21,678 nucleotides of DNA from JACOTK01 sp038256565. Lineage in GTDB: Bacteria; Actinomycetota; Acidimicrobiia; Acidimicrobiales; CADCSY01. Below the pieces are notes generated by a model. The model ran no database searches. It was not told the origin of the DNA and saw only the letters and a program-made list of their open reading frames with translations. Where the stretch lies: NCBI GenBank assembly GCA_038256565.1, contig JBBSKG010000036.1, positions 1 through 21,678 of the forward strand, written 5' to 3'. Shown one piece after another: positions 6,452-13,835 of the stretch; position 1 is the first letter of the stretch; every line of letters starts with the position of its first letter. The position numbers were made by a program, and so were the translations under genes.

Positions 6452-7329
6452 GGCTTGGTGGCGGTTACTAAGCCATAGAACCAAAGTTTGCGCTTGAGGC
6501 TGCGCCATTGGTCGCGGGCACCTACTACGTTGCCGTGTTGTACTGAGGTGCGAAGTCGTAGCGCTTTGAGGCCACGTGCAATTGGATAAAGAAACATGGT
6601 TACTCTATAAAGCCTGCGTAGTGATGGGGCAACGCCGTGCGTCAGGTCACGAATCTGAACGTCTACAAACCCCGCTGCTTCAAGCGCTGCTACGAGTTCA
6701 TCTTTGGTCTCGATGTCGGGGATTGCCCACCCGCTTAGCCAGCTATGGATGAGGCGTTCATCATAAGGTGGCAGTGGTCGCGAGAAACGCAGATATTCGG
6801 CAATTACCAGCCGTCCGCCTGGACGTAACACCCGAGCCATTTCCTTTGCAAAGATTGCCTTGTCGTGTGAATGACAGAGGCTTTCTTGAGCCCATGCAAC
6901 ATCAAAGCTCATGTCGTCAAAGCCTGTTGCGTGGTAGTCCTCTTGGCGAAACGTGGCATGTTCGCCGAGGTTGCGTTCATCGGCATAACGAGTTGCCCGC
7001 TCGACTTGGCTTGCCACTGGGGTAATGCCTACGACTTGTGCTCCCAGGGTTTCAGCAAGCCACATTGATGTACCTCCCACGCCGCACCCTGCGTCGAGTA
7101 CCCGGTTTCCTTTGGTCACCTGAGCGGCGGTGGCCATGAGGCTGTTCATTGCTACGAGAGACTCGCTATGGCTCTTCGCTCCGTCATCCCAATAGCCGAA
7201 ATGGATAGCCCTGTTATCTGTGTTCAACCACAGAGCACGATAGTCAAACCAAGTTTCATCGTAATAGGCAACAATGTCGTTCAGCCCAGTGTCATCTAGC
7301 TCAGGGTCATTGTTTGCTGAGTTGGTCAC
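6448..7329 (-). CDS. SAM-dependent methyltransferase, tocopherol/sterol C-methyltransferase-like
   Basis: The protein has 293 residues. HFGYWDD (43-49) precedes the SAM-binding motif I VLDAGCGVGG (77-86). Further class I motifs are QVVGITPVASQVERA, FDVAWAQESLCH and VLRPGGRLVIAEY. This set, and FDVAWAQESLCH in particular, resembles the gamma-tocopherol/sterol/isoprenoid-quinone methyltransferase group, so a lipidic ring or side-chain substrate is likely, though not proven. The C-terminus has a hydrophobic, basic stretch (FLYPIARGLKALRLR). It starts with GTG, overlapping the stop of the DUF2993 gene as GTGA, and is the last gene of the six-gene operon. It converges on the ferritin-like gene with a 4-nt overlap. 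Confidence 0.88.
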   Translation of the reverse strand: MTNSANNDPELDDTGLNDIVAYYDETWFDYRALWLNTDNRAIHFGYWDDGAKSHSESLVAMNSLMATAAQVTKGNRVLDAGCGVGGTSMWLAETLGAQVVGITPVASQVERATRYADERNLGEHATFRQEDYHATGFDDMSFDVAWAQESLCHSHDKAIFAKEMARVLRPGGRLVIAEYLRFSRPLPPYDERLIHSWLSGWAIPDIETKDELVAALEAAGFVDVQIRDLTHGVAPSLRRLYRVTMFLYPIARGLKALRLRTSVQHGNVVGARDQWRSLKRKLWFYGLVTATKP

Positions 7330-8189
7330 TCCGGTTTTTTACCATGTTGGTCATCGCTATTGTCGCCACGCAAGACATTGGCCACGTCGAGCACGGTAGC
7401 TTCGATAATGCTGGCTGGACGGGGACGAGAGCCAGATGTACCAGTCTGGCCATTAATTGACCGACCCTGACTTGACCGACCCTGACCCGAACGGTTGCCC
7501 AGGAGTCGAGTCTGAAGATCTTCAATACCACCACGGTCATCATCATGCGCCGACTCTTGTGACTCAGAGGCTGGAGTCATGACGCGCGATGCCATTTTGC
7601 GGATGGCCTGTATGCGCTCTTTAGTGAGTTCCTCATCAAGATTGTCGACGCTCAAACGAGCACGCAACGCCGATTCTTCGGGCTCTAATGACTCGATGCG
7701 AGCATCACGAGGAAGCTGGGGAAGCGGTAGGGTAATGCGACCTAGGCGTGACCCGGAAGTCTCCATACCTAAGACATTGATGCGCCTTGGAACGAGTCGA
7801 AGTGTGCGATCTTCGAGTTGTACGTCCATGTCGGCTTCACTCAAACGCAGGCCAGCAATACCCGTACGGGCGACAACGCGACCAGGGCGTAGCCGAAGTC
7901 GAACCGGCAACCCTACGCTTTTTGACCAAGAGTCCAATGAACGCTGGTCAAGGTGAATGCGAGCCTCGACATGAGCCACTCGAATACGAGGCGGCCAACT
8001 TGGCACAAGAGCAAGACCTTTGATGCGAACATCTACTTCTTGAAGAAAAAGCCCTCCGGCTCGTGCCCCACTGATGACGATGCGACCTCGTGGAAGGCGT
8101 CCAAGTAAGAGACTAGGGCTGAGAGAGAACCTAACCTGAACGGGCAGCCCAGTTAGGCGAGTGGCGAGTTTGTCGAGAAGTTTGACCAT
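7326..8189 (-). CDS. DUF2993 / LmeA-like lipid-binding protein without signal peptide
   Basis: The 287-residue product has the repetitive beta-strand pattern of DUF2993 (LmeA family): RIVISGARAGGLFLQEVDVRIKG (quoted in parts), RARIHL-type strands, VVARTGIAGLRLSEADMDVQ and INVLGME. Mycobacterial LmeA binds phosphatidylinositol lipids in the periplasm. Here MVKLLDKLATRLTG shows no signal peptide, so it may act on the cytoplasmic face. The last 90 residues are low complexity with an S-x-QGR repeat encoded by a 15-bp tandem repeat. ATG 8189 is preferred because it lies 1 nt after the stop of the upstream gene. An in-frame start at 8228 would overlap that gene and add 13 residues. Confidence 0.72.
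   Translation of the reverse strand: MVKLLDKLATRLTGLPVQVRFSLSPSLLLGRLPRGRIVISGARAGGLFLQEVDVRIKGLALVPSWPPRIRVAHVEARIHLDQRSLDSWSKSVGLPVRLRLRPGRVVARTGIAGLRLSEADMDVQLEDRTLRLVPRRINVLGMETSGSRLGRITLPLPQLPRDARIESLEPEESALRARLSVDNLDEELTKERIQAIRKMASRVMTPASESQESAHDDDRGGIEDLQTRLLGNRSGQGRSSQGRSINGQTGTSGSRPRPASIIEATVLDVANVLRGDNSDDQHGKKPE
7457..7486. repeat. 15-bp tandem repeat within the DUF2993 gene
   Basis: TTGACCGACCCTGAC occurs at 7457-7471 and again at 7472-7486. On the minus strand it encodes two five-residue units of the type (S)GQGRS / SQGRS in the low-complexity C-terminal tail, so copy number changes would keep the frame. Confidence 0.85.
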
Positions 8190-8190
8190 G

Positions 8191-9660
8191 TCAGGTTTCC
8201 TCGGTGGGTGGGGGGTTGAGCCGAGCATTGAGTTCGGGCAATTTCTGGAGCAGTGGCATCAGGGCCATCATCATTGAGATATCAGGTGATAGCGAAGCGA
8301 AAAGATTACGCAGCATGAAAACATTGCGGACAAACAAGACTTCTTCGAGCGGGGGGCGAATCTTATGGCGCAGCAGTACGGTCATGGCCTCTCGCAGGCC
8401 TCCAACCATTGACTCTTCGCCACCCATCATCATCGTTGCTGGTTGCAACGCCTCGGTCGATGCCAGGTCTGCAACCAGGGCACTTGTGTCGGTTCCTTCG
8501 GGGACAGCGCCTGCCAGGCGCATTGACTCCACTTGATTCTCAAAATCTCCTGAAAGCACAGAGGTGAGATAGAGCAACGCAGCGCGTCTGGTCGTGAGAT
8601 CAAAATGACCCATAGAGCCACAACCCACGATCCCAAGGTTTCCATTGTCGAGAACCATCAGGTGCTCAGGAGCCATGTCGATATGGAACCCACCATATTC
8701 GAGTGCGGCATCAATGGTTACTCCGACAAGAGCAGCAACCGTTTTGTCGACATCGAGTGTGTGACGTGCTTCAGAAAATGGTCGACCATCAAGGCGCTCA
8801 AACACAACGGCGCGTCGGGTAGCTAAGCCAGGAATGGGCCGAGCCACTTCTACGCCTGAAAGGCATAGTTCTTCGATGATGATGCCGAGTTCAGCTGTGT
8901 TGAGAGCTTCATTTCGCAGGTCTGATTCTTCGAGAAGTTGACGTGTGGCCATCTCAACAAAACCAAGTGGGTGTGGTTCTCGAAGCGCTGGAATCAGTTG
9001 TTCGAGTGGGTAGACCATTGTGGCGCTGACTCGGGCATCGGCATGGAGGTCTCGGTCGACTCCAGGACGGCGCACTCGCACCATTACGCGTCGCCCATCA
9101 GCAAGTTCTGCACCATGAAGCTGGGTGATAGCAGTGTAGGTAAGCGGAAGCGGGTCAACTCTACAGACCTGATCGCCAAATGATCGCTTCACGATGTCGC
9201 GAACAACAAGGGCAGGCATAGGGTCAATCGTTATAGGGCGGCGGCGAATCTCTTCGACGACAACGCCAGGGGCCATTCCCTCGCTCTGAGAAATAATGCG
9301 GGCGATTTCTACCGCAGATGGCCCCAACATTGCGAGCTGATCGCGCATCCATTCAGCGGCACTGTTCTTGAGCCACTCGCCTGGTTCATTCCATTTCTGT
9401 TTGGATATGTCATTAGGCAATGTGCGCACGGCCCAACGAAGACGGGCCAGATTGAGCGCACCAATGTGGCGCGCTAAACGAAGTGGTGGCACGGGCCCGG
9501 GGCGAGCGAGGCGCAAAGCATGGTCTACAAAGCTTGAGCGTTCGACTGCCAAGTCGTGATCGAGTTGGGCAATTGAAGCATCGAGCCCGGGTAGTGCAGA
9601 TACCCAAGCAGATCGTTGGGCTCGTTCAGAGAGAGTTGAGGAAGAGGTTTCGGTGGTCAT
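8191..9660 (-). CDS. Degenerate UbiB/ABC1-fold protein, predicted pseudokinase
   Basis: The 489-residue product aligns by eye along its length with the canonical UbiB kinase two genes upstream, but nearly every catalytic motif is altered. KxGQ is EIAR (118-121). The Ala-rich loop AAAS is TYTA (174-177). The VAVK lysine is Arg (VMVR, R195). HGDVHAGN is HIDMAPEH (326-333), losing the metal-binding Asn. DFG is GCG (346-348). Fold-defining stretches remain: LGPSAVEIARII, QLHGAELADGRRV, RRPGVDRDL, SDLRNEA, GNLGIVGCGSMGHF. Loss of the lysine, Asn and Asp makes phosphotransfer unlikely; an allosteric partner of the neighbouring kinase is my inference. It starts directly after the stop of the 116-aa gene (TAAATG) with GGAGGG upstream. 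Confidence 0.82.
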   Translation of the reverse strand: MTTETSSSTLSERAQRSAWVSALPGLDASIAQLDHDLAVERSSFVDHALRLARPGPVPPLRLARHIGALNLARLRWAVRTLPNDISKQKWNEPGEWLKNSAAEWMRDQLAMLGPSAVEIARIISQSEGMAPGVVVEEIRRRPITIDPMPALVVRDIVKRSFGDQVCRVDPLPLTYTAITQLHGAELADGRRVMVRVRRPGVDRDLHADARVSATMVYPLEQLIPALREPHPLGFVEMATRQLLEESDLRNEALNTAELGIIIEELCLSGVEVARPIPGLATRRAVVFERLDGRPFSEARHTLDVDKTVAALVGVTIDAALEYGGFHIDMAPEHLMVLDNGNLGIVGCGSMGHFDLTTRRAALLYLTSVLSGDFENQVESMRLAGAVPEGTDTSALVADLASTEALQPATMMMGGEESMVGGLREAMTVLLRHKIRPPLEEVLFVRNVFMLRNLFASLSPDISMMMALMPLLQKLPELNARLNPPPTEET

Positions 9661-10011
9661 TTACAGCCCTCCATCTTGTTCAGACCTAAGACGAGCTCGT
9701 GATTGTTCTCGGGGCACGGCAGTTGCGGCGTAGGCAACAAACGCGAGGTCATCAGAATCGATTTGTCGCACATCTCCTTCTCGACCGTCCAAGCTTCCAC
9801 GAAGCGTGATGGCAACATGTGGGGGTTCGGGAGTAAGCGTGAAGTCAGTGACCTCGTAGCCATTGGCTAGGAATGTGCGCAGATCCCGCGAGAGCGGATG
9901 GTCCCTGGCAATTCCAGGGCTGGCAAGGGCTTTGCCAATGGCTCGAAGGGGAGCCATCAGGTTGTTTGGCGAGGGCAACATTTCGCCTATGGACCCACCC
10001 GTGAGATTCAC
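9661..10011 (-). CDS. Hypothetical 116-residue protein between two UbiB-family genes
   Basis: I do not recognise this family. The product has a short amphipathic N-terminal region (about 10-35, with LMAPLRAIGKAL), a central predicted beta section (YEVTDFTLTPEPPHVAITLRG, about 52-72), a small helical stretch DLAFVAYAATAV and an Arg/Gln-rich C-terminus. There is no signal peptide, membrane span or metal motif. The start is GTG within a GTGA overlap with the UbiB kinase gene. The stop TAA directly abuts the ATG of the pseudokinase gene, and its last codons supply that gene's GGAGGG ribosome-binding site. This packing argues it is a real, co-expressed gene and probably a cofactor of the kinase pair. 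Confidence 0.72.
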   Translation of the reverse strand: MNLTGGSIGEMLPSPNNLMAPLRAIGKALASPGIARDHPLSRDLRTFLANGYEVTDFTLTPEPPHVAITLRGSLDGREGDVRQIDSDDLAFVAYAATAVPREQSRARLRSEQDGGL

Positions 10012-11423
10012 AATTCCCCCTTAAGAGCATCTGACAATTCATCCAGATTGCTTACGCTATCGCTGCTTTGGGCAACTTCGCCTCCAGCGAGCATGTACTT
10101 CAAGATGCGTTGATCTCCCAACAACTGGTAATCGGGAGCCATTTCCTTGCTGTAGCGCTCGAAATAGAGAAGCTGCTTTACGACGAGCACCATCTCTCGT
10201 GGCAGGCGTACTCGATGGCGTGTGGCGACTAACAGAACCTGGCTGAAAATTTCGCCATAGCTAATTTGTCCGAGAGGTCTGTTGAGCAACGGTTCGACAA
10301 GTTCACGAACGTCTTCAGCGGCTACTGCTATATCAACGGGTTGTGTCGTGGCACCGAGTGAAAACATTGCTTGTACGGCTTGGGTGTAATTGCGCTCAAC
10401 CAACACCGCCGGCAACGCAGTGAGTAGTGCCTTTCGATGCTTTTCTTCAAGCCTTCCCATGGTGCCAAAGTCAAGAAACACGACCTTGCTGTCAGGGGTA
10501 ACAAAAAGGTTGCCTGCATGCACATCACCGTGGAAAAAGCCGTGTATCAACGCCGCTTCCATCCACGAACGCACGCCCAGTAGAAGGAGTTCTTCAAGGT
10601 CATGATTGTCTGCCACTAGCCGTTCCGCGTCGTCAACCGAAACCCCTTCGATGAAGTTCATGACCATCACACGTTTTGCGACCATGCCTTCGATGGGAAG
10701 AGGCGCAACGATGCGGTCATTGTCTCCAAACGAGCGCAGATTGGCCTCGAACTCCACAGCTGCGGCGGCCTCATTGTGGAAGTCAAGCTCAGAACGCAAA
10801 GCAACGCCGAAGTCTTCGACAATGGCAACAGGGTTAGCCATTTCGCCAATCGTGCCAGAACGCTCAACGACACCAGCTAGATAACGCAATAGACGTAAGT
10901 CGCGATTTATCCGTCCCGAAAGATTGGGCCGGCGAATCTTTACGGCAACACGAGTTCCGTCATGCAACCAGGCTTCATGCACCTGTGCGATCGAGGCTGC
11001 TGCAATGGGTTCGTCATTGAAAGAGGCAAACAACTCCTCGACGGGTTTGCCAAGTTCTCGACGAATAGTTGCCTTTATCTTGGCGGTGGGTTCAGGGGGC
11101 ACGCTGTCGAGAAGTCGTCGAAACTCTTGAGAAAACGCATCGGGAAACAAGCCGGGGCTTGATGCAATGAGTTGGCCAAGTTTTACGAACGTAGGCCCGA
11201 GGTGGGCAAAACTGTGCCGCAAGGCAACAGCCATTGCTCTTGGGGCTCGGTCGCGAGGCTGCATAACCAGATAGGGACCACGTCGTACAACGGTTAGAAC
11301 TCCGTGACGCATAAGCGTAAAGACGATCTCGACCAAACGGGTGACGTCTGTTGGTGCTACATGGCGCAGATCAATCGTTGCTTCAGCAAGCCGTCTCGTT
11401 CGCTTCGTTAGATCAAGTGCCAT
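10008..11423 (-). CDS. UbiB/ABC1 (ADCK-type) atypical kinase, canonical motifs
   Basis: All family signatures are present in the 471 residues: KLGQ (81-84) followed by LIASSPGLFP, the Ala-rich loop AAASIAQVH (141-149), the nucleotide lysine in VAVKIRRP (K162), SELDFHNEA (211-219), HGDVHAGN (298-305) and LDFG (317-320). UbiB-family proteins are ATP-binding atypical kinases or ATPases linked to isoprenoid quinone and lipid homeostasis. The C-terminal pair of membrane spans of E. coli UbiB is absent; the protein ends in a polar tail (SSDSVSNLDELSDALKGEL), so it is soluble or peripheral. It follows the TetR gene by 2 nt and overlaps the next gene by 4 nt. The substrate is unknown. Confidence 0.92.
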   Translation of the reverse strand: MALDLTKRTRRLAEATIDLRHVAPTDVTRLVEIVFTLMRHGVLTVVRRGPYLVMQPRDRAPRAMAVALRHSFAHLGPTFVKLGQLIASSPGLFPDAFSQEFRRLLDSVPPEPTAKIKATIRRELGKPVEELFASFNDEPIAAASIAQVHEAWLHDGTRVAVKIRRPNLSGRINRDLRLLRYLAGVVERSGTIGEMANPVAIVEDFGVALRSELDFHNEAAAAVEFEANLRSFGDNDRIVAPLPIEGMVAKRVMVMNFIEGVSVDDAERLVADNHDLEELLLLGVRSWMEAALIHGFFHGDVHAGNLFVTPDSKVVFLDFGTMGRLEEKHRKALLTALPAVLVERNYTQAVQAMFSLGATTQPVDIAVAAEDVRELVEPLLNRPLGQISYGEIFSQVLLVATRHRVRLPREMVLVVKQLLYFERYSKEMAPDYQLLGDQRILKYMLAGGEVAQSSDSVSNLDELSDALKGEL

Positions 11424-11425
11424 CT

Positions 11426-12142
11426 TTAGTGACCTGCGGTGTGAGAAAGGTCGACCTCATCGACGATATTCACCACGTGAAGCGATGGTCCAGCCATTTC
11501 GTTTTTATTCGTCGCATTGAGATGAACGCTGTGATTGGGGGAGCGATCAGGAGTAAGTGCCGGAACCAATATTTCTTTCAAAAAAACTTCGAGATCATCT
11601 GGAACAGGTGCCATCACCAGCGAAATGGCCATGCGTACTAGCCAGTTCGCTGTTGCTTCTGGATTGCGATTGGCAATCATGCCCCCCTGCATCGCAGCAG
11701 CAAGAAGCGGGGTAGAGATTCCTACGGCCTCATTAAGAATACGGTTCAGATCGCTCGTTAACAGTGGTGCGACTACGTCGGGCTCATCAGAAAGCACTTT
11801 GGAAACCACTGGATGCTCTCGAACCTGAGTGATTATCGATGCCATTAACTTGACGAGAGTATGTGGCCCATCGAGTTGTTTGGATATGCCAGGCAGGGTG
11901 GCTATGAGGCGATGCGCTTCACGCGCCGCTAGCATCCAGAGCAGATGGTCGATGTTCCCAACCTGTCGGTATACGGTGGTTCGCGAAACCCCAATTTCGC
12001 GTGCGATGTCGGGCATTGTGGTGCGAGAGATTCCATATCGGGCAAAACAACGCGCTCCAGCATCGAGGTAAGGGTCAAGCGCTAGCGGTGGAGCCGGTGG
12101 CAGGCCATCGCTAAGCATTGGGAGCACGGGTGCATTTGCCAT
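11426..12142 (-). CDS. TetR-family transcriptional regulator
   Basis: The N-terminal helix-turn-helix spans about 42-69 (TTMPDIAREIGVSRTTVYRQ, then VGNIDHLLW), the standard TetR pattern with Y58-R59 in the recognition helix region. The remaining roughly 165 residues form the variable ligand-binding domain, ending in a polar His/Asn-rich tail. It is the first gene of the six-gene minus-strand operon and is divergent from another UbiB kinase gene, so it most likely represses both directions from the shared spacer. The palindrome AGTTATGTAACT at 12230-12241 is a candidate operator. The ligand could be a lipid or quinone-like metabolite; this is a guess. Confidence 0.9.
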   Translation of the reverse strand: MANAPVLPMLSDGLPPAPPLALDPYLDAGARCFARYGISRTTMPDIAREIGVSRTTVYRQVGNIDHLLWMLAAREAHRLIATLPGISKQLDGPHTLVKLMASIITQVREHPVVSKVLSDEPDVVAPLLTSDLNRILNEAVGISTPLLAAAMQGGMIANRNPEATANWLVRMAISLVMAPVPDDLEVFLKEILVPALTPDRSPNHSVHLNATNKNEMAGPSLHVVNIVDEVDLSHTAGH

Positions 12143-12229
12143 AGCGTTCGGATCAGACCCCTCTCAAGATGACTGTTCAACATGATGGGCCATCTAGTTT
12201 TTCACTGGTCCTTAGTGGCACACTCCAAC

Positions 12230-12241
12230 AGTTATGTAACT
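12230..12241. promoter_or_regulatory. Palindrome AGTTATGTAACT, candidate TetR operator and -10 region
   Basis: AGTTA-TG-TAACT is a 12-bp perfect palindrome. It overlaps TAACTAT, which would be a -10-like element about 30 nt before the start I prefer for the rightward UbiB gene (12274). Its location between divergent genes suits autoregulation by the TetR protein. It is regulatory only if the UbiB gene starts at 12274 rather than 12169. Confidence 0.3.
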
Positions 12242-12273
12242 ATGTCACACAACAGGTGATTTACCCAGGGGGG

Positions 12274-13659
12274 ATGATGGCTCGTGCACGGGGTTTTACC
12301 GACGAAGCGATTCGGGGGTTTGGGTTCAAAGAGGTGGGTCGGGCGGTAACCACCGCACGGGTCCTCACCCGTCATGGTATGCGGTTTATTCCGCACAGCC
12401 GCAATAAACCAGATCGCGCTAAAATCGCTTCTACCGAAGCTAAACAAGCTTTTGCAACCCTTGGCCCTACTTATGTGAAGTTGGCCCAGCTTGTTGCATC
12501 AAGCCCAGGACTTTTTCCAGAGGTGTTGTCCGACGAGTTTCGTAGCTTGCTCGACGAGGTTCCTCCGTTTGATTATGAAGATGTTGAGCAGGTCATCATC
12601 GAAGAGTTGGGTGATAAGCCAGATGTCATATTTGCGCGGTTCGATCGAGTGCCGCTGGCTTCGGCATCAATCGCTCAAGTGCACACCGCTCAGCTTCATG
12701 ACGGTGAGGAGGTTGTCGTAAAGATCCAGCGCCCAGGTATCAGGGATCGGATTGAAGGTGATCTACGAATACTCATGAGGTTGGCCAGAATTCTTGAGAG
12801 AACTTCTGGGAAGGGTCGCATGGCTAACCCAATCGCAGTGGTAGAAGATTTCGCTGCAACGTTAAGTGAAGAACTTAACTTCGTGGGAGAGGCGCGAGCC
12901 ATGGAATCTTTCGAGGTCAATCTTCGGGCTTATGGCAAGAATGACAACATCCGCACGCCATCAGTTCGTTGGCCTTGGACCACGAGACGAGTCTTGACCA
13001 TGGAACGCATCTATGGATACAAGATCGATGACCTCTTTGAACTGAACACAAAGGGATGGGATCTTGCTGGCACGCTTAAGAGTGGAGTACGTGCATGGAT
13101 GGAGGCCGCACTTGAGCACGGTTACTTCCACGGCGACGTGCATGCGGGCAACCTCATGCTCGATGAAGATGGAGTCATGGTCTTTCTTGACTTTGGCATC
13201 ATGGGCCGCCTCGACAACAAGACCAAAGAAGTCATGCGTCATGGGCTGCCAGCGCTACTCATTGATGGCGACTTCAAAGAAGTGGCTAAGGCCATTTACG
13301 AGTTGGGTGCGATTCTCAATGCCGAAGATCTTGAGGAATCAGCAAAAGACATCGCCGAGATGATGGAGCCAATTATGGGGTCGCCTTTGTCGGAAATCTC
13401 GTATGGAGAGATTCTCGTCGACATTGTGCGCATCGGAACACGCTACGAAGTTCGTCTTCCTCGTGAGATGGTTTTGGTCGCCAAGCAGATGCTTTATTTC
13501 GAGCGTTACGCAAAGCTCATGGCACCAGATTGGAACATCATGAATGACCCAGAAATCATCTCCTTTCTATTTGACGGCCTTGAGTCTCAGTCGGTCGGTC
13601 AAGCAGGAGCTGACGAGTTTGCGGAGAAGATGACATCGAAAGATGATCTTTTTGAATGA
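12274..13659 (+). CDS. UbiB/ABC1 (ADCK-type) atypical kinase, divergent from the TetR gene
   Basis: From ATG 12274 the product has 461 residues with KLAQ (69-72; Ala in place of the usual Gly of KxGQ), the loop ASASIAQVH (129-137), VVVKIQRP (K150), HGDVHAGN (286-293) and LDFG (305-308). It is clearly a paralogue of the minus-strand kinase: shared blocks include ASSPGLFP, ISYGEI, RLPREMVLV and LYFERY. Its tail is acidic (KMTSKDDLFE) with no membrane spans. An upstream ATG at 12169 is in frame. I prefer 12274 because the 35 extra codons look non-coding (TTA, TGT and AGT codons, no family similarity), and a -10-like TAACTAT lies within them. A G-run immediately precedes ATG 12274, favouring that ATG or the next one. 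Confidence 0.9.
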   Translation: MMARARGFTDEAIRGFGFKEVGRAVTTARVLTRHGMRFIPHSRNKPDRAKIASTEAKQAFATLGPTYVKLAQLVASSPGLFPEVLSDEFRSLLDEVPPFDYEDVEQVIIEELGDKPDVIFARFDRVPLASASIAQVHTAQLHDGEEVVVKIQRPGIRDRIEGDLRILMRLARILERTSGKGRMANPIAVVEDFAATLSEELNFVGEARAMESFEVNLRAYGKNDNIRTPSVRWPWTTRRVLTMERIYGYKIDDLFELNTKGWDLAGTLKSGVRAWMEAALEHGYFHGDVHAGNLMLDEDGVMVFLDFGIMGRLDNKTKEVMRHGLPALLIDGDFKEVAKAIYELGAILNAEDLEESAKDIAEMMEPIMGSPLSEISYGEILVDIVRIGTRYEVRLPREMVLVAKQMLYFERYAKLMAPDWNIMNDPEIISFLFDGLESQSVGQAGADEFAEKMTSKDDLFE

Positions 13660-13706
13660 TTTTATTTTAGATTTCCCTGCTCAGAAGACATTCTCTCGGA
13701 GATGAC

Positions 13707-13768
13707 TTGCAGGCATGGGGCTAAAGCGTGTCGAATGTCACCTGCAACAATAAGTAAAAGTTGTTGCA
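13707..13768 (+). promoter_or_regulatory. Two mutually exclusive hairpins in the leader of the transporter operon
   Basis: TTGCAGG (13707-13713) can pair with CCTGCAA (13741-13747). Alternatively TGCAACAA (13743-13750) pairs perfectly with TTGTTGCA (13761-13768) around a 10-nt loop. The two stems share 13743-13747 and cannot form together. They lie 68-130 nt before the first gene. This could be an attenuator-like switch, or simply the terminator of the preceding UbiB gene. I do not recognise a known riboswitch class here. Confidence 0.3.
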
Positions 13769-13835
13769 AGGGGTCGGCAACTCAAGTCGTCAATAAGTTC
13801 TCTTGGGTAGGGGACGAAGTCGAGATGGAGCGAGC

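Noticed and set aside
7579..7956. Plus-strand ORFs opposite the DUF2993 and UbiB-family genes
   Set aside because: They are Arg/Ser-rich shadows of the minus-strand coding frames with no family resemblance or start signals.
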